From Datura wrightii (taxonomy: Eukaryota; Streptophyta; Magnoliopsida; Solanales; Solanaceae): DNA of 64,000 nt. The translations under genes were made by a program, and so were the position numbers. Where the stretch lies: contig JASDFA010000016.1 of assembly GCA_035772735.1 (NCBI GenBank), forward strand, positions 141,310,501 through 141,374,500, written 5' to 3'. This document shows, piece by piece, positions 33,925 to 44,181 of this stretch (its first letter is position 1; each line of letters begins with the position of its first letter). Under the pieces are notes generated by a model. That model was given only the letters and a program-made list of their open reading frames with translations. It did not search any database and was not told the origin of the DNA.

Positions 33925-35178
33925 CTACCGGGGGTTAGGATCTGTGTCGCTTGGTAATCCCCCTTGTGATCTCATGTTTTGAGCAGCTTCTATCTGACCC
34001 ACTTGTTTTTCAAGATTTCGGGTGGCTACTTGCTGATTCATTAAGTCTGTTGCCATCCTCGCTTGATTTTCCGCTAACTGATTTTGGGTCTCCAAAATTT
34101 TCTGCAGTGTTTCCTCAATGCTGCTACTCAATTGCCCATCATTCTGCCTATTCTGCTGATACTGTTGTTGTTGAGGTTGCATATAATTCTTCTTTTGGTT
34201 TCCACCCCAAGAAGAATTCGGGTGGCCCTGCCAATTTCTGTTGGAGTTGTTCCCAAAATTCTGATTCCTATGCGCATTACCAACAAAATTGACTAATTCT
34301 GGATTGGCTCCACAAGATTCTGCATTGTGCCCATTATTACCACAAATTCCACACCAACTCAGAGCTTGCTGAACTGCATTAACCTGGCCCTGGTGTTGGT
34401 TCATACTTAGTTTATTGAACTGAGTCATCATTTGATGCTGGAACGAAGCTAACTGTGCTGCCAAGGCATTCAAACCATCTACTTCTATCAACCCTGGTCT
34501 CTTTCCTGCCCCTCTCGATGACTCGCTGTGCCACTCTGGATTTCCTTGTGCAATTCTGTTCAACAAAGTGTACAACTCATCATATGTCTTATCCAAGGCT
34601 TGCCCACCCGATGCAGAGTCTAGTAATATTTTTGTGTGTGGGTCTAGACTTTCTACAAAGGTATGAGCCAGCACTTCATTTGATTGTTGATGATGGGGGC
34701 AGTCTCTCAACAATGACTTGAATCTTTCCCAAGCCATATACAAGTTCTCATCAGGCCTCTGCTTGAAACTGAGTATTTCACTTCTCAACTTTGCAGTTTT
34801 GCCTGAGGGGAAGAATCTGATAAGGAACTTCTTAGCCAAGTCATTCCATGAAGTTATGGAGTTCAGTGGCTCAGCCTTCAGCCACTTTTTCGCCTCTCCC
34901 AACAGTGAAAATGGGAAGAGGGTCATTCGGACATAATCTGTGGACACGCCGGTGGGGACGAACGTGTCACTAATCTCTAAAAAGCTCTGTAAGTGCTGCT
35001 GCGGGTCCTCATGTGCCATCCCAGTGAATTGACCACTAGAATGTAACAGCTGCACTGTGTTCTGTTTAAGCTCAAAGTGCCCTCCAGGCTCCTGTTTACG
35101 GATGCTAGAGGTCACATTCGTCGCTAGTGGGATTGCCACTTCGCGAACTGTTCTAGCTGCCATTGCTTCTGATGACAA
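33925..35178 (-). CDS. gag of ATL-R
   Basis: 417 codons without a stop. The Athila capsid (Retrotrans_gag) region lies at residues about 45-215 (TLFPFSLLGEAKKWL, NSITSWNDLAKKFLIRFFP, NLYMAWERFKSLLRDCPHH). One CCHC zinc knuckle lies at C276, C279, H284 and C289. An Asn/Gln-rich region and a coiled-coil-like segment (LEKQVGQIEAAQ) follow. Upstream of the first Met the same frame runs back to about 35340 through one TAA, with a charged helical stretch (LEKKLKRLQEK), so the true N-terminus is further upstream. Gag forms the particle and binds RNA. Confidence 0.85.
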   Translation of the reverse strand: MSSEAMAARTVREVAIPLATNVTSSIRKQEPGGHFELKQNTVQLLHSSGQFTGMAHEDPQQHLQSFLEISDTFVPTGVSTDYVRMTLFPFSLLGEAKKWLKAEPLNSITSWNDLAKKFLIRFFPSGKTAKLRSEILSFKQRPDENLYMAWERFKSLLRDCPHHQQSNEVLAHTFVESLDPHTKILLDSASGGQALDKTYDELYTLLNRIAQGNPEWHSESSRGAGKRPGLIEVDGLNALAAQLASFQHQMMTQFNKLSMNQHQGQVNAVQQALSWCGICGNNGHNAESCGANPELVNFVGNAHRNQNFGNNSNRNWQGHPNSSWGGNQKKNYMQPQQQQYQQNRQNDGQLSSSIEETLQKILETQNQLAENQARMATDLMNQQVATRNLEKQVGQIEAAQNMRSQGGLPSDTDPNPR

Positions 35179-35433
35179 TTATTCTTGTCCCGCGGGTGGT
35201 TGTTGTTGTACCTTTTCTTGAAGTCTCTTCAGCTTTTTCTCTAGAGCTACTCTCCTTTGCAAATGGATTTGACGTTCAGGTTCTAGCAACGGTTCCACAA
35301 GCTCTCTATTTCTAGCCAGCTCAGCAGGACAACCTGTCACCTGCAAATAAACAGACTACGACCAAGTTTTTCAACACTTAAGGAAATTTCAAAAATCACA
35401 CAAAAATATATAAATTATCAAAACTTCGCCGAG

Positions 35434-35451
35434 TCCCCGGCAACGGTGCCA
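35434..35451 (-). other. Primer-binding site of ATL-R, tRNA-Asp type
   Basis: In sense TGGCACCGTTGCCGGGGA, one mismatch to the complement of the plant tRNA-Asp 3' end. It lies 6 nt after the 5' LTR. Confidence 0.85.
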
Positions 35452-35457
35452 AAAACT

Positions 35458-36593
35458 TGACGTGCCCGCAAGTGTACGGGTCGTGCAAGTAATATAGTAG
35501 CTCTTTTTAAGAACCGGATTGTCGAACCCACAGGGACTGGACCCATTCCTCTAACTTTCCATTTCTAGTGTGATCTTAAATACCTCAAGTGTTGGTTATA
35601 GACATTTTCAATCGAGATTAATTAAGTCTAAGTTTGGGTCAACAAAGTATTCTGAAATTACTCTAGGAGCAACATAGAGTTAAAACCAATTAATCATGCG
35701 ATACTACGATTTGCAATGGGTTAAGCATGGAACTATCAATTGTTATTTCACATAATTAGAATTGCATGTTTATGGTCTTTCGAGCCTCTAAACACGGCAA
35801 TTTAGCCTCACTGCATCATTGTGAGCGAGGAGTTTAATTTCTAGTCGTGGGCAATCAATTATGTTGTGGTTTACGGGGAAACGATTAGGGACTTTCGTGC
35901 GTCTAACCATTTAACTCAACTTAGCCTCACAAATACTTCTTCAAGTGGTGATGTGACATCCCAAGTTGGTCTTTCATAACCCCCGTGTGTCAACCAAGCA
36001 CGGTGTTAGGTATATTTCTATCCTGACACAACAATATCTCCCGAGATACAAACATGCTCCTTACATTCTCATGTCCTGACCTAGGTAATGCTTTCTCAAG
36101 CTATTACTCAAGCTAACAAATATGCTTTCATGGTGATCAATCATAAAAACAACCAACAATCCAGAATGCAAGACGAAAACAACAATCAATAACTTAATTC
36201 CAAAACAAATTCATAAAAGCACAATCATAATTCATGGCTTCAACCCTAGAGGAAGGGTTCTTGCCATTCATGTTCGTAAAACTACACTAACTAGTACTAA
36301 ACTAACATTCCTCCGTGATGGCAGCGTGACACGGCTCCATCGCGAAGCCCTTATTTTTGCTGCTCTCCCTTGTCATTTTCCACTCCTTGTTTCCAAGTCT
36401 ATTCCCAATTTTCACCAACATGTATATTAGCTTCCAAAATTTCCTTTTACCTACAAAACAACACTAATCATGTTTGTTAGTATAAGTTCACATTTAACTA
36501 AAAATCACATGAGAATTTACGCATAACGATAGATAAACAGGTCGAAATGAAGCATTTGCGTATCACTTGGGCATGCAATTCTGCCCAAGATCA
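35458..36593 (-). repeat. 5' LTR of ATL-R (internally deleted)
   Basis: Both ends match the 3' LTR at 22612-24007 (TGATCTTGGGC... at the sense start). A block of about 250 bp, carrying the two perfect hairpins and the TATA region, is missing near 36297. Confidence 0.78.
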
Positions 36594-36768
36594 TGGCCGT
36601 GATCCTTTAGGAGAGCCACATTCTTCCCCGATTCACACTAAGGCCATTGAAGCAGCCAAAACTACTGAGGGATTAACCAATCCCTCTTTTGATACTTCAA
36701 GGAGTGCACCGGCCACCGCTATCTCTACGATTACAGCTGAGGTAGCTCCTCCACAGGGCGAAGTCTGA
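36594..36768 (+). pseudogene. ORF2 C-terminus of ATL-2
   Basis: It resumes the ORF2 text interrupted at 22612: GRDPLGEPHSSPIHTK, then a Thr/Ala/Pro-rich tail and a stop at 36766-36768. The same tail is recognisable in ATL-3 at 41630-41791, which fixes the join. Confidence 0.7.
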
Positions 36769-38285
36769 GTAGCCTCAGGTATGTTCCCTTCCCTATGTTC
36801 TTCTATCTCATCCTTCAGGGACGAAGCTAAATTTTCAAAAAGGAGAGGGGGTGTACTTGTTATTTTTGGGATTTTTGATACGTCTGAGAGTTTTTCTTGC
36901 CATGTTTCTTTTCCCTCGGACATGCTATCTAGTAGAATCGGCATGTTTAGGATTTTTATTTTTAATTTGTGATTTTTTTTAATTAGGAAATAACTTAGGA
37001 GTACTGATTCAATAAAAATGCACAAGTTTTGATTTTAAAAAAAAATTGACCTTGTTTAAAAATTTTTTGATGCATTAGCTATGTATTTGTGACTGCATGC
37101 ATGATTTCTCTGGATCTTTTGATGTCATTCAGTTTATTAGCATGAGTAGTCTTGTTAAGCCATGTTTAAAGTAGATTGAGGGGAAGTACTTAGTTCAGTA
37201 TTTTGTAGAACATCTAGAACTTTCCTGGTTGGTCTTTGCATAGGCTGAGGATGGTTGGTTAGGATATGATCATAGGCCATTTTTGTTTACCTCACTTTTA
37301 GCCTATATAACCCAACCAAAGTCATAATTCCCTTGATCCCGATTTTGAGCCTTAATAGACCCATCTTTTCTGTGATTAACTAATGAACCGTACCCATTTG
37401 TTTATAATGAACCTATTTTGGCCCTGGTCATTCCTTGGATATTGTGAACCCTAACAGAGGCAAAATGCCTAAGTCCAGGGTGGCTAGAGTAAGGGTGCGT
37501 AAATGGTGGGAGCGAGAAAAAGGTGAAAATGAGGTGTGGTGTGGTAAAATAAAAGAGATGAAAAAGTTGAGAATCTTGAAAACAAATTCAAAAGAAAATA
37601 AAAGTGTGCTTGAAAAAATTGAAAATACATCACACCCATACAAATGTATACAAAAGGGGTGAAAAGGTAAGAAAAGGAATGAAAAGAATAAAGGGTAAAG
37701 TAGGTGAAAGGTGAAGCCAATGTATGTAGTGCCAAGGAAGGGATAGTCACTTAAAAATCTCTCATATTTATGATTTCCAGTCCTAAGCCTACATTACAAG
37801 CCATATCAAGTCCTATAGTATATCTAATTTCACCATCCGACTAACTGAAGTAGAGAAAATAGGGGCAATCCTATGGTATCTGATACATGGTACTTGGAAC
37901 TCTTTTATGAGGGTGAGTGTTCACTTTTATAGTCCCATACATATTTGATACTATATTTGTGAGTGGGGACTTCATTTGTTGTGAGAGTACATGGATTATG
38001 ATTGTTTTTGCCATTGATTTGTGTGAAAAGCATTTGTGATGACTTGATTGCCAATTGATATCTAGATGACATGTCTTGATCCCTATTTAGCATGTTTTGT
38101 GGTTTCTTGAAGTATGTTAGATAATGCTAGTTCATGGAGAAGGGGTCAGAAGTTGTTGTATGAATAGTGCAAATTTTGTTTAAATGTTGGTTGTAGTATC
38201 CTGGGTTTATTTTTTAGTTGAGCGTCATATTTTAGTTTTTCTTTTCTTTGCCTGAGGACATGAAAAAATTTTAAGTTAAGGGTGT
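36769..38285 (+). other. 3' non-coding region and polypurine tract of ATL-2
   Basis: Colinear with 41792-43385 of ATL-3. It has a purine tract AAAAAGGAGAGGGGG at 36837-36851, shortly after ORF2. A GAGGAC motif lies at 38254-38259, and the polypurine tract TTAAGTTAAGGGTGT touches the LTR. The open stretches here lie in repeat text and are not conserved as protein between the two copies. Confidence 0.6.
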
Positions 38286-38675
38286 TGATGTGTTGTGGGT
38301 TTACAGTACTTACGATGCTCAAAACTAAAGAAAATAGCATGGACTTAGGTATGTTTATATGGATATGAGGTACTTTTCTTGTGTTTTTAGGTAAACTTAG
38401 GTGTTGGAACAAGATTGTGCAAAGAAGTTTAAAAGAGCATAAAATGAGCCAAAATGCTAGTCTCAGTACGAGTCGTACATTGATGGTACAAATCGTACTA
38501 AGACTCCTGAAAATATTCAGAAGCATGAGCTGAGAAAGATGCAATACATGACTCACAATATGAGCCGTATTATCATGGTACGAGTCGTAACATCAAGTCA
38601 TTGAAAGATTCAGAGAAATTACACAAAGGCTGATGCAGGGTACGGATGACTACAGTACGAGTCATGAAGGAAAGG
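38286..38675 (+). repeat. 3' LTR of ATL-2, truncated
   Basis: It starts TGATGTGTTGTGG and matches 15231-15618 closely, then breaks inside the palindrome zone (GAAGGAAAGG) and joins directly to the target sequence TGACC. The last ~1 kb of the LTR was deleted up to its terminus. Confidence 0.8.
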
Positions 38676-38884
38676 TGACCTATGTGTTGGAGCTACTAGC
38701 GGAGTTAGCTTCGATGCATTCGATGTTTCATGTGTCCTTGTTGAAGAAATGCATTGGAGATCCATATTTAGTAGTTCCGGTAGAGGGCATTACCTATGAG
38801 GAAGTACCAGTCGAGGTCCTTGATCATCAGGTTCATAAGTTGAGAAATAATGAAGTAAACTCAGTGAAGGTTTTGTGGAGAAAT
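38676..38884 (+). pseudogene. P1 integrase C-terminus, part 2
   Basis: It reads TYVLELLAELASMHSMFHVS, LLKKCIGDP, GITYEEVPVEVLDHQVHKLR and VKVLWRN. This is the end of the chromovirus integrase, entering the chromodomain. ATL-3 interrupts after GAGAAAT. Confidence 0.8.
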
Positions 38885-39695
38885 TGATGTGTTGTGGATT
38901 TACAGCACTTCGGTGCTTAAAACTAAGGAAATAGCATGAACTTAGGTATGTTTATGCGGATATAAGGCACTTTTCCTTTGGTTGCAGGAAAAATTGGTGT
39001 TGGACCTAAAAATTGCAAAGGAAAGCCCGAAAGATGCAAAACATGCTCAGATTTGTAGACCACAATATGAGCCGTAGGAAGGACCTAATAGTCGTATTGA
39101 TGGTCGTGAAAAGCTGCAGAAGGCTAGAACCGAAGAGATGTAATGTACGAGTCTCAATATGAGTCATACCAAGCTAGTATGAGTCGTGGTGATGAAATCA
39201 TGAAAAGATCCAGAAAATTTGCATAAGGTGCTGATTCCTGCTACGGAAAGACAGTACGACCCGTGGGAATAAGGTACGAGTCGTACCATGATGGTCGTGA
39301 TGAACTTTAGAAGAATTCCAAAATTTCAGAATCAAACCACGGGAGCTCAGTACGGGTTGTATGATAGAGGTACGAATTGTACCTGGATCCAACACTTAAC
39401 CAAAATTCAGCCAACAATGCAAGGTACGACCTACGGTTCATACCATGAGTCATGGAAAAATTCAGAAAAATAGAAATGCAGGACTTCATCAGACGACTCG
39501 TAGTACGGATCGTACCATTATGGTACAAGTACTACTTGCGAGTCGTACTGAAAAATGTTGTAACTCTGGGACTTCTCACAAGTCGTACCTTCATGGTACG
39601 ACCCGTAGTGAGGACCCATGATGAAATTTAGAACATCTCCTTTCCAATTCTTCTTTTTCAAAAATGGAATGCTAACTTTTTTCTCTACTGGTACA
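38885..39695 (+). repeat. Fused 5' LTR and ORF2 leader of ATL-3
   Basis: The first ~300 bp match the Athila LTR start (compare 43386 on). By about 39400 the text matches the ORF2 leader of ATL-2 (20280-20659). Both parents are full of ACGA-S-TCGT palindromes, and the join lies among them. A perfect GGTACGAGTCGTACC occurs at 39273-39287. The acceptor before the ATG reads CTCTACTG, with CAG changed to CTG. Confidence 0.6.
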
Positions 39696-41791
39696 ATGAC
39701 GTACAAACGTCGGGCAGACAAAACAAAAGCCCAACAGACACTGATTGATGAAACAACTGAGTTGGAGTCTAACAAAGTAGGAGACTTACCTAGTGGTTCA
39801 ATTGAAGAGTATCAAGTAGACACTTCAGACACTAATAGAACTCGAACCACTAGGGCAAGAGCAAAGGCCCAAGCTGAAGCAACCACTGCTACATCCACTC
39901 AAGCTCCATAGTTTGAGGAGGGAGTTAGAGAGGAAATACAAAAGTCAGGAAGTGACTCCAATACTGAAGGAGTTTCAGGGGAGACCCAAAGTGAAGAAGA
40001 AAGCGGCAGTGAAGAGTTAGAGGAGGAGGCTCCTGATGTTGCACAAGAGCAGACCCCACCCAGAGCAAACTGTATAATTCGGTGGAGAGTGCCGGGAGCC
40101 AAAGAAATTTATGAACAAGGCATCTCTCTCACCACCAAAAATAAGCCATGGAGAAGCATTAAAGAAGAGCGCGGATCTTCACAACCACATTGAATGAAGT
40201 TGAGGAGATGAAGTGGATTTTTAGCTTCTATGGTTTTGAGTGGATGGCCAAGACTCCAGCGCAATACACAGAAGAGATAGTCCAGGAGTTTTATGTCAAC
40301 TACTTGGCCACCATGGAGATGAAGGCAAAAGAAGGGCAAAAGGTAAAAGATCAGCCACGTCTACAGAGTGTCATGGTCCGAGGTTGAGAGGTTGATATAT
40401 CTGATAAAACCATCGCTTGAATGTTGTACGGACCACAGTTTGTGCCTACCAGGACAATACAAGAGTACGATTACAGGGTGGAGGTAATGAAGCAGATTAG
40501 ATCCATAGCTATGGTGGAGTGACAGAGGCAGCTACAATGGCTAGCAGGGCTGATTGCTTAGAATAAAGATGAAGCTAAAAAGGTTACAGGTGGAAAGCAT
40601 GTGACCAAGAATTCACTGAACTTCATTGCAAAAGCCTGCTGGACACTAGTGCGCCATCGGTTAGCACCTACGATCAACGACAACACACTGAGTGCTAACA
40701 GAGCGGCTTTTTAGGCATGCCTCATGTCTTGTTACCCCATATTTTGAGGACTATAGTAGAGGAAATACGAGACCGGGAGGTGGGAGTAAGCACTAATATC
40801 CCATTTCTGAGTCTTGTTTTCAGATTATTTATAGAGGTAGAAGTTCCACAGGGTGACGAGCGATTGATTAGAGGCCAAAGGGTTGTAGATATAGGCCTTA
40901 TCCGGGATTAGATGAACCCGGTAAGCAGATCCAGGATTCCCACAGCTATCCCAGCAGCACAGCCAGCAGGGGACGCACAGGTGAATGTCCACATTACATA
41001 GGAGCAAAGCGAGACACCGGCTACAGACGCCGGTCATTTAGAGTCAGCTCCTAGCACCTCAGTTGCACCACTTCCTAGCATGCAAGCTTAGACACTAGAA
41101 GGGTATACTTTTGTTCCACAGGACTTCCTCTAAAAGCTAGAAAAATGATTGACCATGGCAGAGCAAAAAATTCAGGCTATGATGGACAATGTAAAACCAT
41201 GTGTTCAGTCAGAGATAGAGGCAACAGCTCAGGCTCTACATGCTCACCTAAATAATTTTGAAAGCAGATTCAATGAGAGGATGGCGGAGCAGACCGATAT
41301 CAGCAGTCTCTGTGTGGAGTTGGGGGCTCTCTGGAGCCAAGTAGTTGAGTTGTCATCACGACAACCAACAGTTTTAGCAGCCCCCACTCTTTCAGACCTA
41401 GATGCCGAGGTTGATGAGGATATTGATTTGGCGGCATATTGGGAGCCGACCACATCTATTGATAAAGGTAAGAAAAGAGCTACTGAGGATGCTAGTGAGG
41501 AAAGTTCGAGAAAGAGGAGGAAGAAGGAGAGAAAAGAGAGCATGCGGACTCATGAAACACATATGTCTGAGTTGCATGAGAGAGCTAGAGGAGCAGGCAG
41601 CTCCACCATACCTCAGCCCGAGTTTGCCCGTGGACATGACCCTTCGGAAGAGCCACATTCAACCCCGACAATTTCAGAGGCCGTCCAAGAGGCCACAACT
41701 ACTGAGGGGGACCACTCCTCCTATTGACACACAATTGAGCACGCCGGCCACCGCTAGCGCCACTACTACAACAGAGGTACTACCTTTGTAG
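39696..41791 (+). pseudogene. ORF2 of ATL-3, Transposase_32-type
   Basis: ATG at 39696. The first stretch (MTYKRRADKTKAQQ, Thr/Arg-rich, then Glu-rich) has one TAG at 39909. The domain follows with IYEQGISLTTKNK, a frameshift near 40165, VQEFYVNYLATMEMKAKEGQ, CWTLVRHRLAPTINDNTLS and VSTNIPFLSLVF. A 192-codon open piece (41149-41727) holds a helical region and a bipartite basic cluster (GKKRATED, then RKRRKKERKE), likely a nuclear signal. The end at 41791 follows an indel near 41710. The protein is that of ATL-2. Confidence 0.65.
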
Positions 41792-43385
41792 GATGACAGG
41801 AGCGCCTAGTGCACCACAAGTATGTTCTCTTCCCTATGTTCTTCTAGATGATGCTTCTGAGTGAAGCTTACTTTTCAAAAAGGGGAGGGGTGTACTTGTG
41901 ATTTTTTGGATTTTTGGTTCATCTGAGGATTTTTCTTTCCATGTTTCTTTTTCCTCAGACATGCTATATAGTAGAACCAGCATGTGTAGGATTTTTTTAG
42001 TTTGTAATTTTTGTTTAATTAGAAAGTAGCTTAGGAGTACTCAGCCAATAAAAATGCACTAGTTTTGATTTTTGAAAAAAATCGATCATGTTTAAAATTT
42101 GTTGATGCATTAGCTGTGTATTTATGACAACATGCATGATTGTTGTGGATCTTTTGATGTCATGTAGTTTTTCAACATGAGTAGTTTTGTTAAGCCATGT
42201 ATAAACCAGAAAGGTGAGGTGAAAATAGTGTATGTACCATGTGCGAGTGAGGTATAGTAGTTAGTTCGGTATTGTGTTGTAGATCTAGAACTTACCTAGT
42301 TGGTATTTGCATAGGCTAAGGATGGTTGATTAGGATATGATCATAGGCCATTTTTTGTTTAGATCACTTTTAGCCTATATTACCCTACCAAAAGTTGCAT
42401 GAATCCCTTGATCCCAAGTTTGAGCCTTAATGGACCATGACTTCTTTGATTTACCGATTAATCGTACCCATTTTTTTGCAAAGAACCTGTTTTGGCCCTA
42501 GTCCTTCCTTGGATATTGTGAGCCTCAACATAAACAAAATGCTTAAGTTGAAGGTGGCTAGAGTAGGGGCGCATAAATGGTGGGAATGGAATAAAGGAAA
42601 AGAAAATAAAAGAAAAAAAGAAATGGTGAAGAATGAGGTGTGGTGAGATGATGAAAACAAGAGATGAAAAATGCTGAAAATCTTGAAAATGAAAGCCAAA
42701 GGAAATTTTAAAATGCTGAAAAAAAAAGTTGAAAACTCACCACACCCATGCAAATATGTATAAAAAGGGGAGAAAAGGAAGAAAAGAGAATGAAAGAATA
42801 AAAGGGTGAAAGAGGAGAATGGTGTAGTCAATGTATGTAGTGCCAAGGAAGGAATAGTCACTTATAAACCTTCCATCTTGACCATGTCCAGCCCTAAGCC
42901 TACATATAAAGTCCTATAGTGATCCTAACTCGACCATCTGATAAACCAAAGAAGAGAAAATAAGGGCAAGTCCATAGTATCTGACACATAATACTTGTAA
43001 CTTCTTTGTGAGAGTGAGTGCCTTACTTGTTTAGTCCCATATTATATTTGACATATCATATTTGAGTGGGGACTTCATTTTTGTGAGTGTACATGGATTA
43101 TGTTTGCTTTTATCATTGGTCTGTGTGGAAAACATTGGTGATGACTTGATTCTCTGTTGATAGATGAATGACATGTTTTGATCCCTATTTATCATGTTTT
43201 GAGATTGTTTTTAATACATTAGCTGATGTTGTTCTTTGAGAAAGGGTCAATACAGTTTGTATAGAAAGTGCAAGTTTGTTTGAGTATTGGTTGTAGTATC
43301 TTAAGTCTATTTTCTAGTTGAGCGTCATGTTTTAGTTTTTCTTTTCTTTTCCTGAGGAAATGCAAAAGTCTTAAGTTGAGGGTGT
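41792..43385 (+). other. 3' non-coding region and polypurine tract of ATL-3
   Basis: Colinear with the ATL-2 3' region. Purine tract AAAAAGGGGAGGGG at 41877-41890. The pre-LTR motif reads GAGGAA at 43354-43359 (GAGGAC with one change), and TTAAGTTGAGGGTGT touches the LTR at 43386. No gene seen. Confidence 0.6.
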
Positions 43386-44044
43386 TGATATGTTGTGGAT
43401 TTACAACACTTTCGATGCTCAAAACTAAGGAAATAGCATGAACTTAGCTATGTTTATGCGGATATAAGCACTTTTCCTTTGGTTGCAGGATAAATTGGTG
43501 TTGGACCTAAAAATTGCAAAAAAAAGCCTAAAAGATGCAAAATATGCTCAGATTCACAGACCATAGTACGAGTCGTAGGAAGGATCTACAGTCATACTGA
43601 TGGTCGTGAAAAGCTACAGAAGGCTAGAATTGGAACTTAGTGATAACGGATAGTTTGAAACCGCTCATGAGACTTGGTCGAGTGATTGAGTATAGTCATT
43701 CAATAGGAAATAGTCAGTCGTCTGAATGAACTTAAGTTACCAGTTCTATAAGTAAGTATTGGTGATAATCACGAGTGTATATCAAAGCAGTTATGGAGCC
43801 ATGGGAAACACAAACCCTAGTTATCCTTTAATATTGACTCAACATCAGATTTTTGATACTTGTTTTTATTATTGATTTTTTTTAGAATCCCCCTATTTTG
43901 AAGTAACTACCTCACAAGTTCAATTATCGGCTATAATCCAGTTCTTTCATATTCCCTGTGGGATCGACCCCAACCTCTAGTTGGGTTCTTTATTGACAAC
44001 GTCTTCTTCTCGCTTCAATAAGAGGTGTGGTTTGAGCATTATCA
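43386..44044 (+). repeat. 3' LTR of ATL-3, internally deleted
   Basis: 659 bp against about 1450 bp in ATL-1 and ATL-2. It follows the LTR start to about 43630, in the palindrome zone, then jumps to the LTR 3' part (GATAACGGATAG...) and ends ATTATCA. Confidence 0.8.
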
Positions 44045-44181
44045 GAAATCATCTTATTGAGGGAGCTAGGTGGGAAGCTTTGAGTTTCATATGTTCGGTA
44101 TGTGGGATTGCAGTTTCTTTTCCCAGCCTTCCAGTATGTTTAACTCACATTCGAGGACGAATGTTCCTAAGGGGGAGATAT
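44045..44181 (+). pseudogene. P1 integrase tail, pre-LTR motif and polypurine tract
   Basis: After the duplicated GAAAT the text continues HLIEGARWEA, the end of the chromodomain region, and decays. CATTCGAGGACGAATG (44148-44163) is a hairpin holding GAGGAC at 44153-44158. AAGGGGGAGATAT, the polypurine tract, ends at 44181. Confidence 0.7.

Larger units (their letters stand above)
22612..36593 (-). mobile_element. ATL-R, Athila element with complete pol set and ORF2, chimeric
   Basis: Minus strand. In its own sense: 5' LTR (36593 to 35458), PBS, gag, gag-protease, hairpin module D, a copied 3'-UTR-like piece, a second protease joined to RT, RNase H, integrase, module C, ORF2 leader, ORF2, 3' UTR, polypurine tract and 3' LTR. 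LTR termini are TGATC...GTCA. It interrupts ORF2 of ATL-2; flanks share only a short TGG-CGT text, and the expected 5-bp duplication is not clean. It is the only element in the window with both Athila pol and ORF2. Its stops are few and mostly one transition from sense. Confidence 0.8.
15231..38675 (+). mobile_element. ATL-2, Athila-like element without pol, split by ATL-R
   Basis: In order: 5' LTR, tRNA-Asp PBS, gag-protease, tandem hairpin modules, ORF2 leader, ORF2, 3' non-coding region, polypurine tract and a truncated 3' LTR. ATL-R lies inside ORF2 (22612-36593), and the ORF2 text resumes at 36594. The target is P1 integrase; TGACT (15226-15230) and TGACC (38676-38680) look like a 5-bp target duplication with one later change. 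There is no RT, RNase H or integrase between protease and ORF2. Confidence 0.8.
38885..44044 (+). mobile_element. ATL-3, ORF2-only Athila-like derivative with perfect TSD
   Basis: LTR start TGATGTG at 38885, LTR end ATTATCA at 44044, flanked by GAAAT at 38880-38884 and 44045-44049. Its interior has ORF2 and the 3' region only; the 3' part of the 5' LTR, the PBS and gag-protease are missing. The 3' LTR is also internally deleted. It sits in P1 integrase, whose text resumes at 44050 with HLIEGARWEA. Confidence 0.85.

Noticed and set aside
22596..36600. A clean 5-bp target duplication for ATL-R
   Set aside because: The flanks share only a loose TGG-CGT similarity. The LTR ends are clear, but the duplication cannot be called.
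42437..42861. Open stretches on both strands in the ATL-3 3' region (also 37428-37750 in ATL-2)
   Set aside because: They come from A/G-rich text, and the predicted proteins differ between the two colinear copies, so no coding constraint is visible.
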